A DNA stretch of 64,000 bases from Fodinibius salsisoli (GCF_026229185.1 NZ_JAGGJA010000015.1:36365-100364); one strand, 5' to 3'; positions 27,386 through 38,020 are shown, counted from the first letter of the stretch. Numbers and translations are program-made. The notes: generated by a model from the sequence alone, not told the origin.

Positions 27386-28894
27386 ATGGACGACCTACAC
27401 ATTTATAATACCTTAAGTCGGAAAAAAGAAAAATTTGAACCCATTAATGACGGATTTGTTGGTATTTATGTATGTGGCCCAACGGTCTATGGGGATCCTC
27501 ATCTGGGACATGCCAAAAGCTATGTGTCCTTTGATGTTGTAGTCCGGTACCTCCGCTACCTCGACTATAAAGTGCGCTACGTGCAAAACATTACGGATGT
27601 GGGGCACTTAACGGATGATGCCGACCAAGGCGAAGACAAGCTCGAAAAGCAGGCAGAGATCGAAAAGCTCGAGCCCATGGAAATTGCCGAAAAATATACC
27701 TACAACTATTTCCGGGATATGGATAAGCTGGGCGTTCAGCGTCCCGACATTTCTCCGCGCGCTACCGGCCATATCATTGAACAGATTGAGATGGTGAAAA
27801 AACTTTTGGATAAAGGGCATGCCTATGAAGTGGATGGGAACGTTTATTTTGATGTCTCATCCGATGAATCCTATGGTAAGCTCAGTGGCCGCTCTGTTGA
27901 AGACCAGGAAAGTGGAACACGTATTGAAACGGCCAGCGACAAAAAAGCACCCGAAGATTTTGCCCTCTGGAAGCGTGCCGGCGATGACCATATTATGAAA
28001 TGGCCCTCACCTTGGGGTATGGGCTACCCCGGTTGGCATGTAGAATGTTCGGCCATGTCCACTAAATACCTTGGCGCACATTTTGATATCCACGGAGGCG
28101 GTCTGGATAACCAATTCCCACATCACGAATGCGAAATAGCCCAAAGTGAAGGAGCCTTTGATCAACCCTTTGCCAACTACTGGATGCACAACAACATGGT
28201 GACCCTCGAGGGACAAAAAATGGGTAAGTCACTGGGTAATGCCATTTCACTCAATCAGTTTTTTTCCGGCGATAATGAACTGCTAAGCCGTGCCTGGGAT
28301 CCACAAGTAATCCGATTCTTCCTGCTTCAGAGTCACTATCGAAGCACTACCGACTTTTCGGAGGATGCTCTTGCAGGAGCTGAAAATGGACTCAACAACC
28401 TGCAAGAAATGCTTCTTACTATTGATGGCACTGAAAGCGGTACAGCAGAAGATTATGACCTTGATACCCTTAGAGCAACAATAGAGCAAAAGCTGAATGA
28501 TGATTTCAACACGGCTCAGGCTATTGCTGTACTTTTTGAAGAGCTAAAAGACATCCGTAAACAAATTAACGGTAGCCAGCCCCCTGCAAATATTGGCGAT
28601 ATCAAGCAGTTTCTGCACGAGTTCGTAGATGGAGTGCTGGGCTTGTGGCCACAAACAGATACTTCAACTGGTGATTCGAAGGATAAAACAGAACAGCTTG
28701 TTGAACTGCTGATTGACCTTCGCAGCCAGGCACGCAGCAACAAAAATTTTGAGCTGGCGGATGCCATCCGCGATCAGCTGCAGGAACTCGGTATTGAGTT
28801 GATGGACAATCCCGACGGAACGGATTTTAAAATTAAAAAGGGCGACTCCTCTCAATCATCATTTCAAAATTTAAAAGACCAATTTAATATTTAA
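27386..28894 (+). CDS. cysS: Cysteinyl-tRNA synthetase
   Basis: The 502-residue class I synthetase charges tRNA-Cys. N-terminal [17 protein letters not shown] contains the first zinc Cys and the HIGH-type motif HLGH. Zinc ligands continue in WHVECSAMS and the HxxE segment HHECEIAQ, and the KMSKS loop is [12 protein letters not shown]. The anticodon-binding helical domain occupies the last ~150 residues. The ATG at 27386 is preferred to the TTG one codon earlier. The length is somewhat longer than E. coli CysS (461). Confidence 0.95.
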   Translation: MDDLHIYNTLSRKKEKFEPINDGFVGIYVCGPTVYGDPHLGHAKSYVSFDVVVRYLRYLDYKVRYVQNITDVGHLTDDADQGEDKLEKQAEIEKLEPMEIAEKYTYNYFRDMDKLGVQRPDISPRATGHIIEQIEMVKKLLDKGHAYEVDGNVYFDVSSDESYGKLSGRSVEDQESGTRIETASDKKAPEDFALWKRAGDDHIMKWPSPWGMGYPGWHVECSAMSTKYLGAHFDIHGGGLDNQFPHHECEIAQSEGAFDQPFANYWMHNNMVTLEGQKMGKSLGNAISLNQFFSGDNELLSRAWDPQVIRFFLLQSHYRSTTDFSEDALAGAENGLNNLQEMLLTIDGTESGTAEDYDLDTLRATIEQKLNDDFNTAQAIAVLFEELKDIRKQINGSQPPANIGDIKQFLHEFVDGVLGLWPQTDTSTGDSKDKTEQLVELLIDLRSQARSNKNFELADAIRDQLQELGIELMDNPDGTDFKIKKGDSSQSSFQNLKDQFNI

Positions 28895-28990
28895 TGCCCC
28901 GAATGCTTTAAATAAACAAGAACTCGATTCCAAACGAGAGGATTTTCTGACCATATTTTCACAATTGATATCCGTGCACTGATCAATTAT

Positions 28991-29056
28991 TCTCCCCTTC
29001 TCAAGGGGAGGTACAAAGCCTGTCCCGAGCATTCGGGAAGGGGTTCACAGGTTGTT
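28991..29056. repeat. Partial double-hairpin palindromic element
   Basis: CTCCCCTTCTCAAGGGGAG is a hairpin of the same class as 13721-13739. It is followed by GCCTGTCCCGAGCATTCGGGA and GGGGTTCACAGGTTG. It fills the gap between cysS and lgt. Confidence 0.6.
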
Positions 29057-29103
29057 CTGGAATTAATACTAATGACTACACTTATTACTCATAGCTAATA
29101 TTT

Positions 29104-30153
29104 ATGCAAGCATCTGATTATCTCGTCTGGAGCGCTGACCCCATAGCTTTTAGCATTGGCCCTATCGACCTGCCCTTCCCACTTGCCATCTGGGGACTTG
29201 TAGCAGCGGCTGTTCTCATCTATTTTGGCTATCAAAAACTCGTACCCGAAGATCTTCCTGCTGGCAAGGAACCTGAGATACCGGCTTGGAAACTTTGGGG
29301 AATGGTTATCGGGTCATTTATTATCGGGCAGCTTATTTTTCTTTTGCTCCCCTCGCCAACAATCAACGAAATCGGGCCTATAGCCCCCCGGTGGTATGGT
29401 TTTCTGTTTGCCTCTGCTTTTGCAGTAGGGTTTATATTAACACGTAAGATGTTCGAGCATGCCAGTCGTGATCCCCTGGAGGTGGACCAACTTTTTCTCT
29501 ATGTGATGCTTGCCACTATAATTGGTGCTCGCTTGGGGCATGTTCTCTTCTATGACCCCTCCTACTACCTGCGGCATCCAGGCGAAATCATTGCCATTTG
29601 GCATGGAGGCCTTGCAAGCCACGGCGCTGCCATTGGTATTCTTATTGCGATGTATCTTTTTGCCCGTAAGCAAGCGAATATGAGCTTTTTATGGGTTGCC
29701 GATCGAGTAGTCGTTGTTGTAGCCATTGCGGGTGCTTTTATTCGGACCGGTAACTTTGTCAATTCCGAAATTATTGGCCAACCGACGGAGTTACCCTGGG
29801 GCGTTATCTTTGAGAAGGCTCCCGGACTTACTTCCATCGAACGGACGGTGCCTCGCCATCCCACGATGCTCTATGAGGCTCTTCTATGCATTGCCATTTT
29901 TGCACTTCTTTGGGTTATCTATAAGCGATATCGTAACCGACCTCCAGAGGGCGCCCTGTTTGGTACATTTCTGGCTTTGCTATTTGGCGGACGTTTTTTC
30001 CTTGAATTCACCAAAATCAACCAAGCTGCTTTTGCCGGCACTTGGGCCATCAATATGGGCCAGTGGCTGAGTGTCCCTTTAATCCTGGTAGGCATATGGT
30101 TGTTGGCGAAAAAGGTAAATTGGAACAAAACAGAAGCATCGAGCCAGCCATAA
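29104..30153 (+). CDS. lgt: Prolipoprotein diacylglyceryl transferase
   Basis: The 349-residue inner-membrane enzyme transfers diacylglycerol to the lipobox Cys of prolipoproteins. The essential signature is HGGLASHGAAIGILIAMYLF, followed by FIRTGNFVNSEIIGQPTELP, the Lgt signature with catalytic Arg and Asn, and RHPTMLYEALL. It is longer than E. coli Lgt (291) because of an extended N-terminal TM region. The many lipobox proteins in this window are its expected substrates. Confidence 0.93.
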   Translation: MQASDYLVWSADPIAFSIGPIDLPFPLAIWGLVAAAVLIYFGYQKLVPEDLPAGKEPEIPAWKLWGMVIGSFIIGQLIFLLLPSPTINEIGPIAPRWYGFLFASAFAVGFILTRKMFEHASRDPLEVDQLFLYVMLATIIGARLGHVLFYDPSYYLRHPGEIIAIWHGGLASHGAAIGILIAMYLFARKQANMSFLWVADRVVVVVAIAGAFIRTGNFVNSEIIGQPTELPWGVIFEKAPGLTSIERTVPRHPTMLYEALLCIAIFALLWVIYKRYRNRPPEGALFGTFLALLFGGRFFLEFTKINQAAFAGTWAINMGQWLSVPLILVGIWLLAKKVNWNKTEASSQP

Positions 30154-30264
30154 TTATTTCTACTAAAATGTATTAGAAATAATTAGCTGCAAATGATACA
30201 TTTGGATTGTATAGGCAAGGGATAGCAAGAATTAAAACTGACTTCAACTTAGATTTTATTTTTT

Positions 30265-32001
30265 ATGGACGGATTAGATCAGGCGATTCAAGACCGAATT
30301 AATGACTGGTTAAACGGGAGTTATGATGAAGAAACAAAAGCTGCTATACAATCCAAGTTAGATGCCGAACAATATGAGGAGCTGACAGACGCTTTCTATA
30401 CCGACATGAAGTTCGGTACCGGGGGCATTCGGGGCATTATGGGGGTGGGACCTAACCGCGTCAATAAATATACTTTTGGGATGGCGACCCAGGGATTCAG
30501 CAACTTCTTGAAGAAGACATATCCTGATGAACCCATAAGTATTGTAATTGCCCACGACTGCCGCAATAATTCAGAAACGTTGGCGCGGGTTGTTGCCGAT
30601 ATCTTTTCTGCCAACGGCATCCACGTGTACCTATTTGATGGCTTACGGCCTACCCCGGAGCTTTCCTTTGCTATCCGCGAACTCAATTGCCACGGCGGAG
30701 TGATGCTTACAGCCTCCCACAATCCAAAGGAATACAATGGCTACAAAGCTTATGGTGCCAATGGAGGACAGCTGGTTTCTCCATACGACAAAATGGTTAT
30801 GGAGGAGGTTCAACAAATTGATGATGTCAAGGAAGTACAGTTTGATGGTGTTGAAGAAAACATCGAGATGATAGGTAAGGCTATTGATGAGAAATACCTC
30901 GAAACTATTGCTCAACTTTCTTTATCGCGGGATGCTATTGAACGACAGAAAGATTTAAGCATCGTCTTTTCTCCCATACACGGTACATCGGGTGTATTAG
31001 TGCCCCCGGCCCTGGAACGCTATGGTTTTGAGAATGTGAACCTGGTTGAAGAACAGATGAGCTTTGACGGAGACTTTCCCACGGTTGAATATCCCAATCC
31101 TGAGGAAAAGGAAGCGCTCTCCATGGCCCTTGACAAAGCTAAATCCATTGATGCCGAGCTGGTGATGGCTACCGACCCCGATGCCGATCGCGTGGGCATT
31201 GCTGTCAAAGATAATCAGGGGGAATGGATTCTTCTCAACGGAAACCAAACGGGCACACTTATCATCAACTATATGCTCAACGCCTGGAAAGAGGCCGGAA
31301 AGTTAACCGGGAAAGAGTACATCGTTAAGACCATCGTTACCACCTATCTTATCGATCGTATTGCCGAGTATTATGATGTGGAATGCTTCAATACGTTGAC
31401 GGGCTTTAAATATATTGGAGAACTGATGACCGAGCTGGAAGGCAAAAAGCAGTTTATTGCCGGCGGTGAAGAAAGTTACGGTTACCTGATCGGTGAGCAC
31501 GTTCGCGACAAAGATGCCGTGGTTTCAGCTGTCATCATTGCAGAAATGGCCGCCTATTACAAGGATCAGGGCAGCAGCCTCTATGATACTTTGTTGGATA
31601 TCTATCAGCAGCACGGATACTTCCGGGAAGAACTGGTTTCCGTTTATAAGCGCGGTCGTGAGGGAGCTGAAGAAATTCAACAGATGCTCAAGGGATACCG
31701 GGAGAATCCACCTGAAGAACTGGGAGGCTCTAAAATTGTGAAGGTTAAGGATTATCTGGAAGGCCAATCCAAAAACCTAATATCGGGGAAAAAATCTGCT
31801 ATTGACTTACCCAGCTCAAACGTTCTGCAATTTATTACGGAAAGTGGATCCATTGTTTCTGTTCGTCCCTCGGGCACTGAGCCAAAAATTAAATTCTACT
31901 GCAGCGTCAATACGAATCTCGAAAGCCGTGCTGAATTTGATAATAAAACAGAACAACTTGACGCAAAGATGGAAGATATTATCCAAGAACTTACCGAATG
32001 A
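30265..32001 (+). CDS. Phosphoglucomutase/phosphomannomutase (alpha-D-phosphohexomutase)
   Basis: The 578-residue four-domain enzyme has catalytic phosphoserine loop LTASHNPKEYNGYKAYG (S151), the metal loop ATDPDADRVGIA, the sugar loop GGEESYGYLIGEHV and the phosphate loop RPSGTEPKIKFY. Its length and the GGEESYG motif match the PGM2/PgcA group, which interconverts glucose-1-P and glucose-6-P, sometimes with phosphoribomutase activity. It supplies precursors for glycans and glycogen. It is monocistronic. Confidence 0.93.
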   Translation: MDGLDQAIQDRINDWLNGSYDEETKAAIQSKLDAEQYEELTDAFYTDMKFGTGGIRGIMGVGPNRVNKYTFGMATQGFSNFLKKTYPDEPISIVIAHDCRNNSETLARVVADIFSANGIHVYLFDGLRPTPELSFAIRELNCHGGVMLTASHNPKEYNGYKAYGANGGQLVSPYDKMVMEEVQQIDDVKEVQFDGVEENIEMIGKAIDEKYLETIAQLSLSRDAIERQKDLSIVFSPIHGTSGVLVPPALERYGFENVNLVEEQMSFDGDFPTVEYPNPEEKEALSMALDKAKSIDAELVMATDPDADRVGIAVKDNQGEWILLNGNQTGTLIINYMLNAWKEAGKLTGKEYIVKTIVTTYLIDRIAEYYDVECFNTLTGFKYIGELMTELEGKKQFIAGGEESYGYLIGEHVRDKDAVVSAVIIAEMAAYYKDQGSSLYDTLLDIYQQHGYFREELVSVYKRGREGAEEIQQMLKGYRENPPEELGGSKIVKVKDYLEGQSKNLISGKKSAIDLPSSNVLQFITESGSIVSVRPSGTEPKIKFYCSVNTNLESRAEFDNKTEQLDAKMEDIIQELTE

Positions 32002-32184
32002 GAAATGCGTATATTCTTTTATATAATTGGGGATATGATTCATCTAAAGGACTTTTACATCCCCCTTTCTACCTCCTTTAGTTATTTAATCCTTATCTAA
32101 ATAATTACCTGCCATTAGGGATTAAATTACGCCTCTATTATCTTCCCACATGTTGTGGCTTGTTAACTATGAATACTGGTCAGC

Positions 32185-32925
32185 ATGGATGATAAATTAA
32201 AACATCAAGAAGATAACATTCACCAAAAATCAGGTTGGCTAACAAAATACCAACATTACTTGGGGGAGTTTGTCTATGGTGGGATTGACGGCAGTGTGAC
32301 TACATTTGCGGTGGTTGCAGGCTCGGCAGGGGCCGGTCTTGATTCTTCTGTGATCATTATCCTGGGTTTTGCAAACTTGATAGCAGATGGATTTTCTATG
32401 TCAGTAGGAAGCTACCTTTCTAATAAAAGTGAACTGGAAAATTTCCAGAAGCATGAACGTATCGAACACTGGGAAGTCGAAAATCTACCTGAGCAGGAAA
32501 GGGAAGAAGTTCGAAAAATTTTTAAAGACAAAGGATTTGAAGGCAAATTACTAAAACAGGTTGTTGATGTAATAACCGAGGATAAAGAGCGATGGGTAGA
32601 CGTAATGATGAAAGAAGAGCTTGAAATGATGAAACAAATTAAGTCCCCCCTCGCTATGGGATTTGTTACATTTGTTTCATTTATTGCTGTTGGTCTGATA
32701 CCCCTTATTATTTACATTCTGGATTATATTTCGGACTCTGAAATAAATCACCTTTTTACCAGTTCCATTCTGATGACTTTTGTAGCTTTCTTTGGGATTG
32801 GTTTTTTAAAATCCGTCGTCAATCAGACTGGAAAATTAAAAAGTATTGCAGAAACATTATTTCTGGGAGCAGCAGCAGCTTTTTTGGCCTATTATACTGG
32901 TAACTTTTTGGAAAAGTTATTTTAA
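32185..32925 (+). CDS. VIT1/CCC1 family metal transporter
   Basis: The 246-residue protein has TM1 with the family signature GEFVYGGIDGSVTTFAVVAG. TM2 carries the GFANLIADGFSMSVGSYLSN motif. A ~70-residue cytosolic metal-binding helical domain rich in Glu (NLPEQEREEVRKIF..., MKEELEMMKQ) follows, then three more TM segments. VIT proteins export or sequester Fe2+/Mn2+ using H+. It is followed after 24 bp by a ZIP transporter, so opposing metal fluxes appear to be co-regulated. Confidence 0.9.
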   Translation: MDDKLKHQEDNIHQKSGWLTKYQHYLGEFVYGGIDGSVTTFAVVAGSAGAGLDSSVIIILGFANLIADGFSMSVGSYLSNKSELENFQKHERIEHWEVENLPEQEREEVRKIFKDKGFEGKLLKQVVDVITEDKERWVDVMMKEELEMMKQIKSPLAMGFVTFVSFIAVGLIPLIIYILDYISDSEINHLFTSSILMTFVAFFGIGFLKSVVNQTGKLKSIAETLFLGAAAAFLAYYTGNFLEKLF

Positions 32926-32949
32926 TCCCACCGCCAATAATTAAACTAA

Positions 32950-33702
32950 ATGATGGATTTCCTTCTTACCCCTGAAGTCAAGGTTTTCTATTATGCTATG
33001 ATTACCGCCTTGGCGACAGGGGGTGGTGCCCTTCCCTTTTTCTTCCTCAAAAACCTGACGCGTAGCTGGCTGGGCATCGCAAACGCCATTGCTTCCGGAC
33101 TGATGCTGGCAGCAAGCTTTGGACTGATCTATGAAGGACTCAATTATAACCTTTGGTACACCTTCATCGGTATTCTTCTGGGGTTACTATTTATTGTAAT
33201 AAGCCAAAAAATATTAAACAACAACCACGATGGATATGACATCCAGGATATTACCAGTGTGAACAGATATAAAATGCTGCTTATCGTCGGCATTATGACC
33301 CTCCACTCCTTTACCGAAGGTGTAAGTGTAGGTGTTTCTTTTAGCGGCAGTCTTGATTTAGGACTCTTCATTACAACGGCCATTGCCGTGCATAATATTC
33401 CTGAGGGGCTCGCCATTAGCTTGGTTCTTGTACCAGCCGGTACAACGCCCCTTAAAGCAACTTGGTGGAGTATCTTTTCCAGCCTGCCTCAACCGCTGAT
33501 GGCTGTACCTGCATTTCTGTTTGTAGAAATATTTAGAGAATACCTGCCCATGGGATTGGGCTTTGCGGGCGGGGCGATGATCTGGATGGTCTTTGCTGAA
33601 CTTATTCCTGAAGCCCTCGAAGAAAGTAACACTTCAACCATTGCCACAGCCATCACCATTGCCATTGCTCTGATGATTCTTTTTCAATCCCTCATTGGAT
33701 AA
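32950..33702 (+). CDS. ZIP family metal transporter (second copy)
   Basis: The 250-residue ZIP protein has metal-site motifs LHSFTEGVSVG (H119) and [10 protein letters not shown] (H148). It is closer to the canonical H-N-x-P-E-G than the protein at 2697, from which it is divergent. It lies 24 bp downstream of the VIT1-like gene and is probably co-transcribed. ZIP direction is usually import into the cytoplasm, so the pair could balance Fe/Mn/Zn. Confidence 0.9.
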   Translation: MMDFLLTPEVKVFYYAMITALATGGGALPFFFLKNLTRSWLGIANAIASGLMLAASFGLIYEGLNYNLWYTFIGILLGLLFIVISQKILNNNHDGYDIQDITSVNRYKMLLIVGIMTLHSFTEGVSVGVSFSGSLDLGLFITTAIAVHNIPEGLAISLVLVPAGTTPLKATWWSIFSSLPQPLMAVPAFLFVEIFREYLPMGLGFAGGAMIWMVFAELIPEALEESNTSTIATAITIAIALMILFQSLIG

Positions 33703-33767
33703 TAGTTTAAGTAGTTTATCAAAAGAGGACTTGCCAGAACCGATTCTAACCATCTTCGAGTTCATTG

Positions 33768-33834
33768 CGCCCCGATAGTCTTCAGGGCGTCAGATTGAGC
33801 GCAGCGGAACGAAGTGGAGTGAAGTCGAAATGTT
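33768..33834. repeat. REP-like dispersed repeat
   Basis: GCCCCGATAGTCTTCAGGGC forms a hairpin next to GAGCGCAGCGGAACGAAG followed by TGGAGTGAAGTCGAAAT. This GAGCGNAGCGGAACGAAG...TCGAAAT phrase is a widespread intergenic repeat class. It lies in the 273-bp spacer between ZIP and DPP IV genes. Confidence 0.6.
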
Positions 33835-33975
33835 GACCAGTATTTCAAAGCCCTTAACAGCTATGGGATCCTCTTTTCAACTATTAACAAGTAACGCTCC
33901 CAATCTATTTGATGGGAAGTCCAATATTTAATTACTTCTATTATTCAAGTATTTCTTTAACAAGACTAATTTCAT

Positions 33976-36207
33976 ATGAACCATTCGCTACGTAATACAA
34001 CCCAACTTCTGACTGCCGCGCTTCTCTGCTTTTTGTTTCTGTGGCCCGGACAAACGCATGCGCAACAGAAAGAACGGTATACAAACCTCAAAGACGCTCT
34101 TTTCAATAGCAAACTTCAGTCTTCTAACGGTCCCCGTAACGTCAATTGGATTGATAACGGTAACCGTTACTCTTATATGCAGCGCAACGAGGAGACCAAT
34201 AGCATGGAAATCCGCGCCTACAATCCAGAGACCCAAGATGATGTGTTCATTTATAACAATAAAGACCATACCTTTCCCAATACGGATTCCACCTTTGAAT
34301 ATTCTTCTTTCCAGTGGTCACAGGATTCAAAGTACCTGGTTTTTCAATCGAACTTCCGCCCCGTGTACCGACGCTCGGGCATATCCGATTATTATCTCTA
34401 CTCTGTAGAAACCGAAAGTCTGCAACTTCTTGCAAAAGACGCCCGCACCGCTGAGCTTTCTCCTGATGGTCGTAAAATTAGCTACGAGCGAGACGGCGAT
34501 CTCTTTGTTTATGATATTGCAAGTGGAAAGGAAACGCAGCTCACTGACAGTGGTAAAGAATTTTTCTACAACGGCCGCTTTGGATGGGTCTACGAAGAAG
34601 AGTTTGGGCTGGCCCAGGCTTGGGAATGGTCCCCTGACAGCAAGTACATTGCCTACTGGCAGACCGATGAGCGCGATGTTCACATTTTCCAGATGACCGA
34701 CTATGAAGGACATCATCCCGAGTATGAAAAGATTCCTTATCCGCAGGTAGGCGATGAGAACCCGTCTGTTAATATTGGGGTAGTTAATGTAGAGACAACC
34801 GAAAAGCAGTGGATGGACGCTCCAGAGGACGGATACATTCCACGCATCTATTGGACCTCCGAAGAAGGACAGTTGGCGATGGTACACCTCAACCGTCCAC
34901 AGACTCACCTCAAGCTTTTCTTTAGTGATGCAACTTCAGGCAGCAGTGAGCTTATTATGGAAGAACAATCGGATGCCTGGATCGATGTGTTTGATTTCTT
35001 TGCCGGCATCAACCACCTGTTTTTCTTCCCAAAAGACAGCGAAGAATTTTTCTGGATTAGCGACCGCGACGGATGGAGCCATATCTACCGGTACAACTAT
35101 GATGGGGAAATCCAGAACCAGGTAACCCAAGGAGATTGGGAAGTTACCTATGTACACACCGTAGATTACGAAAACAGCAAAATTTATTATACCTCTACTG
35201 AAGAATCACCACTGGAGCGTCATCTGTATTCCATCAATTTCGATGGATCCAATAAAGAAAAACATACCGTCACAGAAGGCCAGCATAACATCACAATGGG
35301 GCCTAACGGTAAATATTACCTGGATCGCTATTCGAATATCGCCACACCTACACAGGTAGAATTATGGAGCACCGAAAACGGCCAAATCGAGACGCTCGAA
35401 GACAACGCTGATGTCAAAACCTTTACGAAATCGCACGTGTATGCCCCGAAAGAGCTCTTTTCTTTTACCACTTCTGACGGTCAGCAACTCGACGGGCATA
35501 TGCTCAAACCTATCGACTTTGACTCCACCAAATCCTATCCACTGGTATTAAATATCTATGGAGGTCCGGGTGCACAGGGCGTTTACAACTCTTGGGCATC
35601 CTCCGGCTGGAGCCAGTACCTTGCCCAAGAGGGTTATGTAATTGTCAATGTTAATAACCGGGGAAGCGGTGGCTACGGCTCTGAATTTGAAAAAGTGGTT
35701 TATAAACAGCTTGGCAAGTGGGAAGCCCATGACTTTGTAGAGACCGCCCAGTATATGGGAGCCAAAAGTTGGGTTGACAGCACACGTATGGCTATCCGCG
35801 GACACAGTTATGGCGGATATATGGCTACCTATGCACTGTTTACCTATCCGGAGGTTTTTGAGGTTGGTATCTCAACTGCTCCGGTAACCAGTTGGGACCT
35901 TTATGACAGTATCTATGCGGAGCGATATATGGGACTTTGGGAGAATAACAAGGAAGGTTACAAAGCAAGTTCGTCCACGGCCCATGCCAAAAATTTAGAC
36001 AGCCATCTGTTACTCTCTCATTCTACAATGGATGAAAACGTACACGTACAGAACACCATGCAGTTGTTGACTGCCCTCACAAGCGCCGGCAAAGACGTAG
36101 ACTTACGTATTTTTCCACCGGGTGCACACGGCGTTGCTTTCAATACCGCCAGCTATCTGCTGCTATACAAAACGTACGTGAACTACCTAAATGAGCATCT
36201 GAAATAG
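33976..36207 (+). CDS. Dipeptidyl peptidase IV (S9B serine peptidase)
   Basis: The 743-residue exported enzyme has a Sec signal peptide (LTAALLCFLFLWPGQTHAQ). The N-terminal propeller contains the double-Glu substrate-binding motif (WVYEEEFGLAQAWEWSPD). The C-terminal alpha/beta-hydrolase has catalytic S611 (GHSYGGY), D686 (STMDENVH) and H718 (GAHGV). It cleaves Xaa-Pro dipeptides from peptides in the periplasm. This family is abundant in Bacteroidota-type peptidolytic bacteria. A REP-like repeat lies just upstream. Confidence 0.94.
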   Translation: MNHSLRNTTQLLTAALLCFLFLWPGQTHAQQKERYTNLKDALFNSKLQSSNGPRNVNWIDNGNRYSYMQRNEETNSMEIRAYNPETQDDVFIYNNKDHTFPNTDSTFEYSSFQWSQDSKYLVFQSNFRPVYRRSGISDYYLYSVETESLQLLAKDARTAELSPDGRKISYERDGDLFVYDIASGKETQLTDSGKEFFYNGRFGWVYEEEFGLAQAWEWSPDSKYIAYWQTDERDVHIFQMTDYEGHHPEYEKIPYPQVGDENPSVNIGVVNVETTEKQWMDAPEDGYIPRIYWTSEEGQLAMVHLNRPQTHLKLFFSDATSGSSELIMEEQSDAWIDVFDFFAGINHLFFFPKDSEEFFWISDRDGWSHIYRYNYDGEIQNQVTQGDWEVTYVHTVDYENSKIYYTSTEESPLERHLYSINFDGSNKEKHTVTEGQHNITMGPNGKYYLDRYSNIATPTQVELWSTENGQIETLEDNADVKTFTKSHVYAPKELFSFTTSDGQQLDGHMLKPIDFDSTKSYPLVLNIYGGPGAQGVYNSWASSGWSQYLAQEGYVIVNVNNRGSGGYGSEFEKVVYKQLGKWEAHDFVETAQYMGAKSWVDSTRMAIRGHSYGGYMATYALFTYPEVFEVGISTAPVTSWDLYDSIYAERYMGLWENNKEGYKASSSTAHAKNLDSHLLLSHSTMDENVHVQNTMQLLTALTSAGKDVDLRIFPPGAHGVAFNTASYLLLYKTYVNYLNEHLK

Positions 36208-36291
36208 TACATCTGGGAATAAGGTATATGGGATATAAGGCAAATGACCTGTCTTATATCCTTATTACCAACTCATACTTCGTAGTTTTTT

Positions 36292-37230
36292 CTACCCCTC
36301 ACTTCCATTTGTATCTCCATTAACCGGGCCTGCAAGCATGGTATCCAGTTTCTCACCACCACGGATTCCAAAATCCAGCGTGCGGATGGGGAAGGGAATC
36401 ATGATATCATTCTCATCAAATTTCTGTTTCAGTGCCATGATAGCCTCACTGCGCATATCCAGAAAGTCGGGATTGGTTCGAAAGTTTACCCAGAAGCAGA
36501 TCTTAAAGTTGACCGAGCTTCCTCCAAACTCCTCAAAGAAAAACAAAATGTCGCGGTCACTATTATAATTATCAAGCTCTTCAATAGCCTCGACAGCCAG
36601 CTTACGCACTTTTTTGAGATCGTCTCCATATGAGACGCCGCAGGCAAGGTCGATACGGCGTTGTCCCTCAGCGGTAAAGTTGGTCAATGGATTTTCAAAC
36701 ACAATTTTATTGGGAATATAGACGATCTGACCTTGTGGCGTTTGTAAAATTGTATTTCGCAGATTGAGCTTCCGTACGGTACCATAAATATCTTTAGTTT
36801 CAATAATATCTCCGATACCAAAGGGGTGACGCAACGTTAAAATAATTCCTGAAATAAAATTCGAGGCAATATCCTGAAATGCAAAACCTAAGGCCAAACC
36901 CACAATACCGGCACCGGCTAACAGAGAGGTAACCGCACCATCCAAATTCAGAACCCCCAAGGCAATAAAAATACCTACACCCACCACAAGGATTCCAGCA
37001 ATCGTCTCCAGCAGGTCAATGACGGTCTTGTTCATCGTAGCCTTCGACAAGATTTTATGAACGGCCTTACGGACCAGCTTACCGATACCAAAGAAGACGA
37101 TAAGCACCAACAGGGCCATCACCATGGCGGGCAGCATTTCGATGAGCGTATCAAGCCATGACTCAAGCTTGGTCATCACCTTTTCGTTAAGCTTTGACCT
37201 AAAATCTTCGAACATGGTGGAGAAATTCAT
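36292..37230 (-). CDS. Small-conductance mechanosensitive channel (MscS family)
   Basis: The 312-residue protein has three N-terminal TM helices. The pore-lining TM3 Gly/Ala motif is GAGIVGLALGFAFQDIASNF, followed by the beta domain (RHPFGIGDIIETKDIYGTV, GQIVYIPNKIVF) and the C-terminal vestibule domain. It releases solutes during hypo-osmotic shock. It is monocistronic and convergent with the DPP IV gene. Confidence 0.92.
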   Translation of the reverse strand: MNFSTMFEDFRSKLNEKVMTKLESWLDTLIEMLPAMVMALLVLIVFFGIGKLVRKAVHKILSKATMNKTVIDLLETIAGILVVGVGIFIALGVLNLDGAVTSLLAGAGIVGLALGFAFQDIASNFISGIILTLRHPFGIGDIIETKDIYGTVRKLNLRNTILQTPQGQIVYIPNKIVFENPLTNFTAEGQRRIDLACGVSYGDDLKKVRKLAVEAIEELDNYNSDRDILFFFEEFGGSSVNFKICFWVNFRTNPDFLDMRSEAIMALKQKFDENDIMIPFPIRTLDFGIRGGEKLDTMLAGPVNGDTNGSEG

Positions 37231-37424
37231 TGAATTATTTTTTTATTGCCAATTCTTGTTTCTCGACGTTAAAATCAATATATCTGTATATAAATCATAA
37301 TGTTTTTATCAAACTTTGTGAACCGATGCCATCGATAAGAAACTATTGGTAAAAGGAATGGTCTCACAAGATTTGTATGTTTTGTGTTCTACTCAAGAAA
37401 GCTAATCTTAATATTATTACTGAT

Positions 37425-37841
37425 ATGCCAAAACGAAAAGCAAAATCGACGTGGAATGGAGATTTAAAAAATGGAAAAGGTAAAATGTCATTTGGCAGCG
37501 GCGCCTATGAAGGGGCCTATTCCTTTAAATCACGATTTGAAGAAGGCACCGGCACGAACCCCGAAGAACTAATCGGGGCGGCCCACTCCGGCTGTTTCTC
37601 CATGGCTTTGTCGGCCGACATAGCGGATGCCGGCTACAGTCCTGAATCGGTGACAACCAGCGCTGAAGTATCTTTGGAAGGCGGTTCCATAACAACCATC
37701 CTGTTAAAGACGGAAGCAAGTGTCCCGGATATTGATGAGGATACTTTCCAGGAAATTGCAGAGGGATCCAAAGAAAACTGCCCGGTATCCAAAGCATTAG
37801 CCGGCGTAGATATTAAGCTGGACGCTTCCTTACAAAGTTGA
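37425..37841 (+). CDS. OsmC/Ohr family peroxidase
   Basis: The 138-residue OsmC-fold protein has both redox cysteines, C57 (HSGCFSMAL) and C119 (ENCPVSKAL), and the GTNPEELIGAAHSGC region. It reduces organic hydroperoxides using a thiol donor. I use the ATG at 37425 (MPKRKAKSTWNG); the upstream 16 codons (MFCVLLKKANLN...) are not family-like. It is followed by several hairpins. Confidence 0.92.
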   Translation: MPKRKAKSTWNGDLKNGKGKMSFGSGAYEGAYSFKSRFEEGTGTNPEELIGAAHSGCFSMALSADIADAGYSPESVTTSAEVSLEGGSITTILLKTEASVPDIDEDTFQEIAEGSKENCPVSKALAGVDIKLDASLQS

Positions 37842-37894
37842 TCCAGTCATTTAGATATTTGGTGGTTATGGTTATCTGTGGAACAACACCCGCT

Positions 37895-37956
37895 GTGATA
37901 AGCGTCCACGCTTATCACTAATGGGCATATTTATTTCAAGCGTGGAAGCTTGAAAT
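37895..37956. repeat. Two adjacent hairpins sharing an AAGCGTGGA/TCCACGCTT word
   Basis: GTGATAAGCG-tcca-CGCTTATCAC (37895-37918) is followed by ATTTCAAGC-gtggaa-GCTTGAAAT (37933-37956). The loops and stems share the CGTGGA word in opposite senses. Such CAAGCGTGGACGCTTG-type palindromes are dispersed repeats in this group; the first could also terminate the OsmC gene. Confidence 0.5.
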
Positions 37957-38020
37957 AGCAATTATTAGTTGCTCACTATTAGCATCCAACCACTAAATAG
38001 GTATAAGCTGTTTATTGAAA

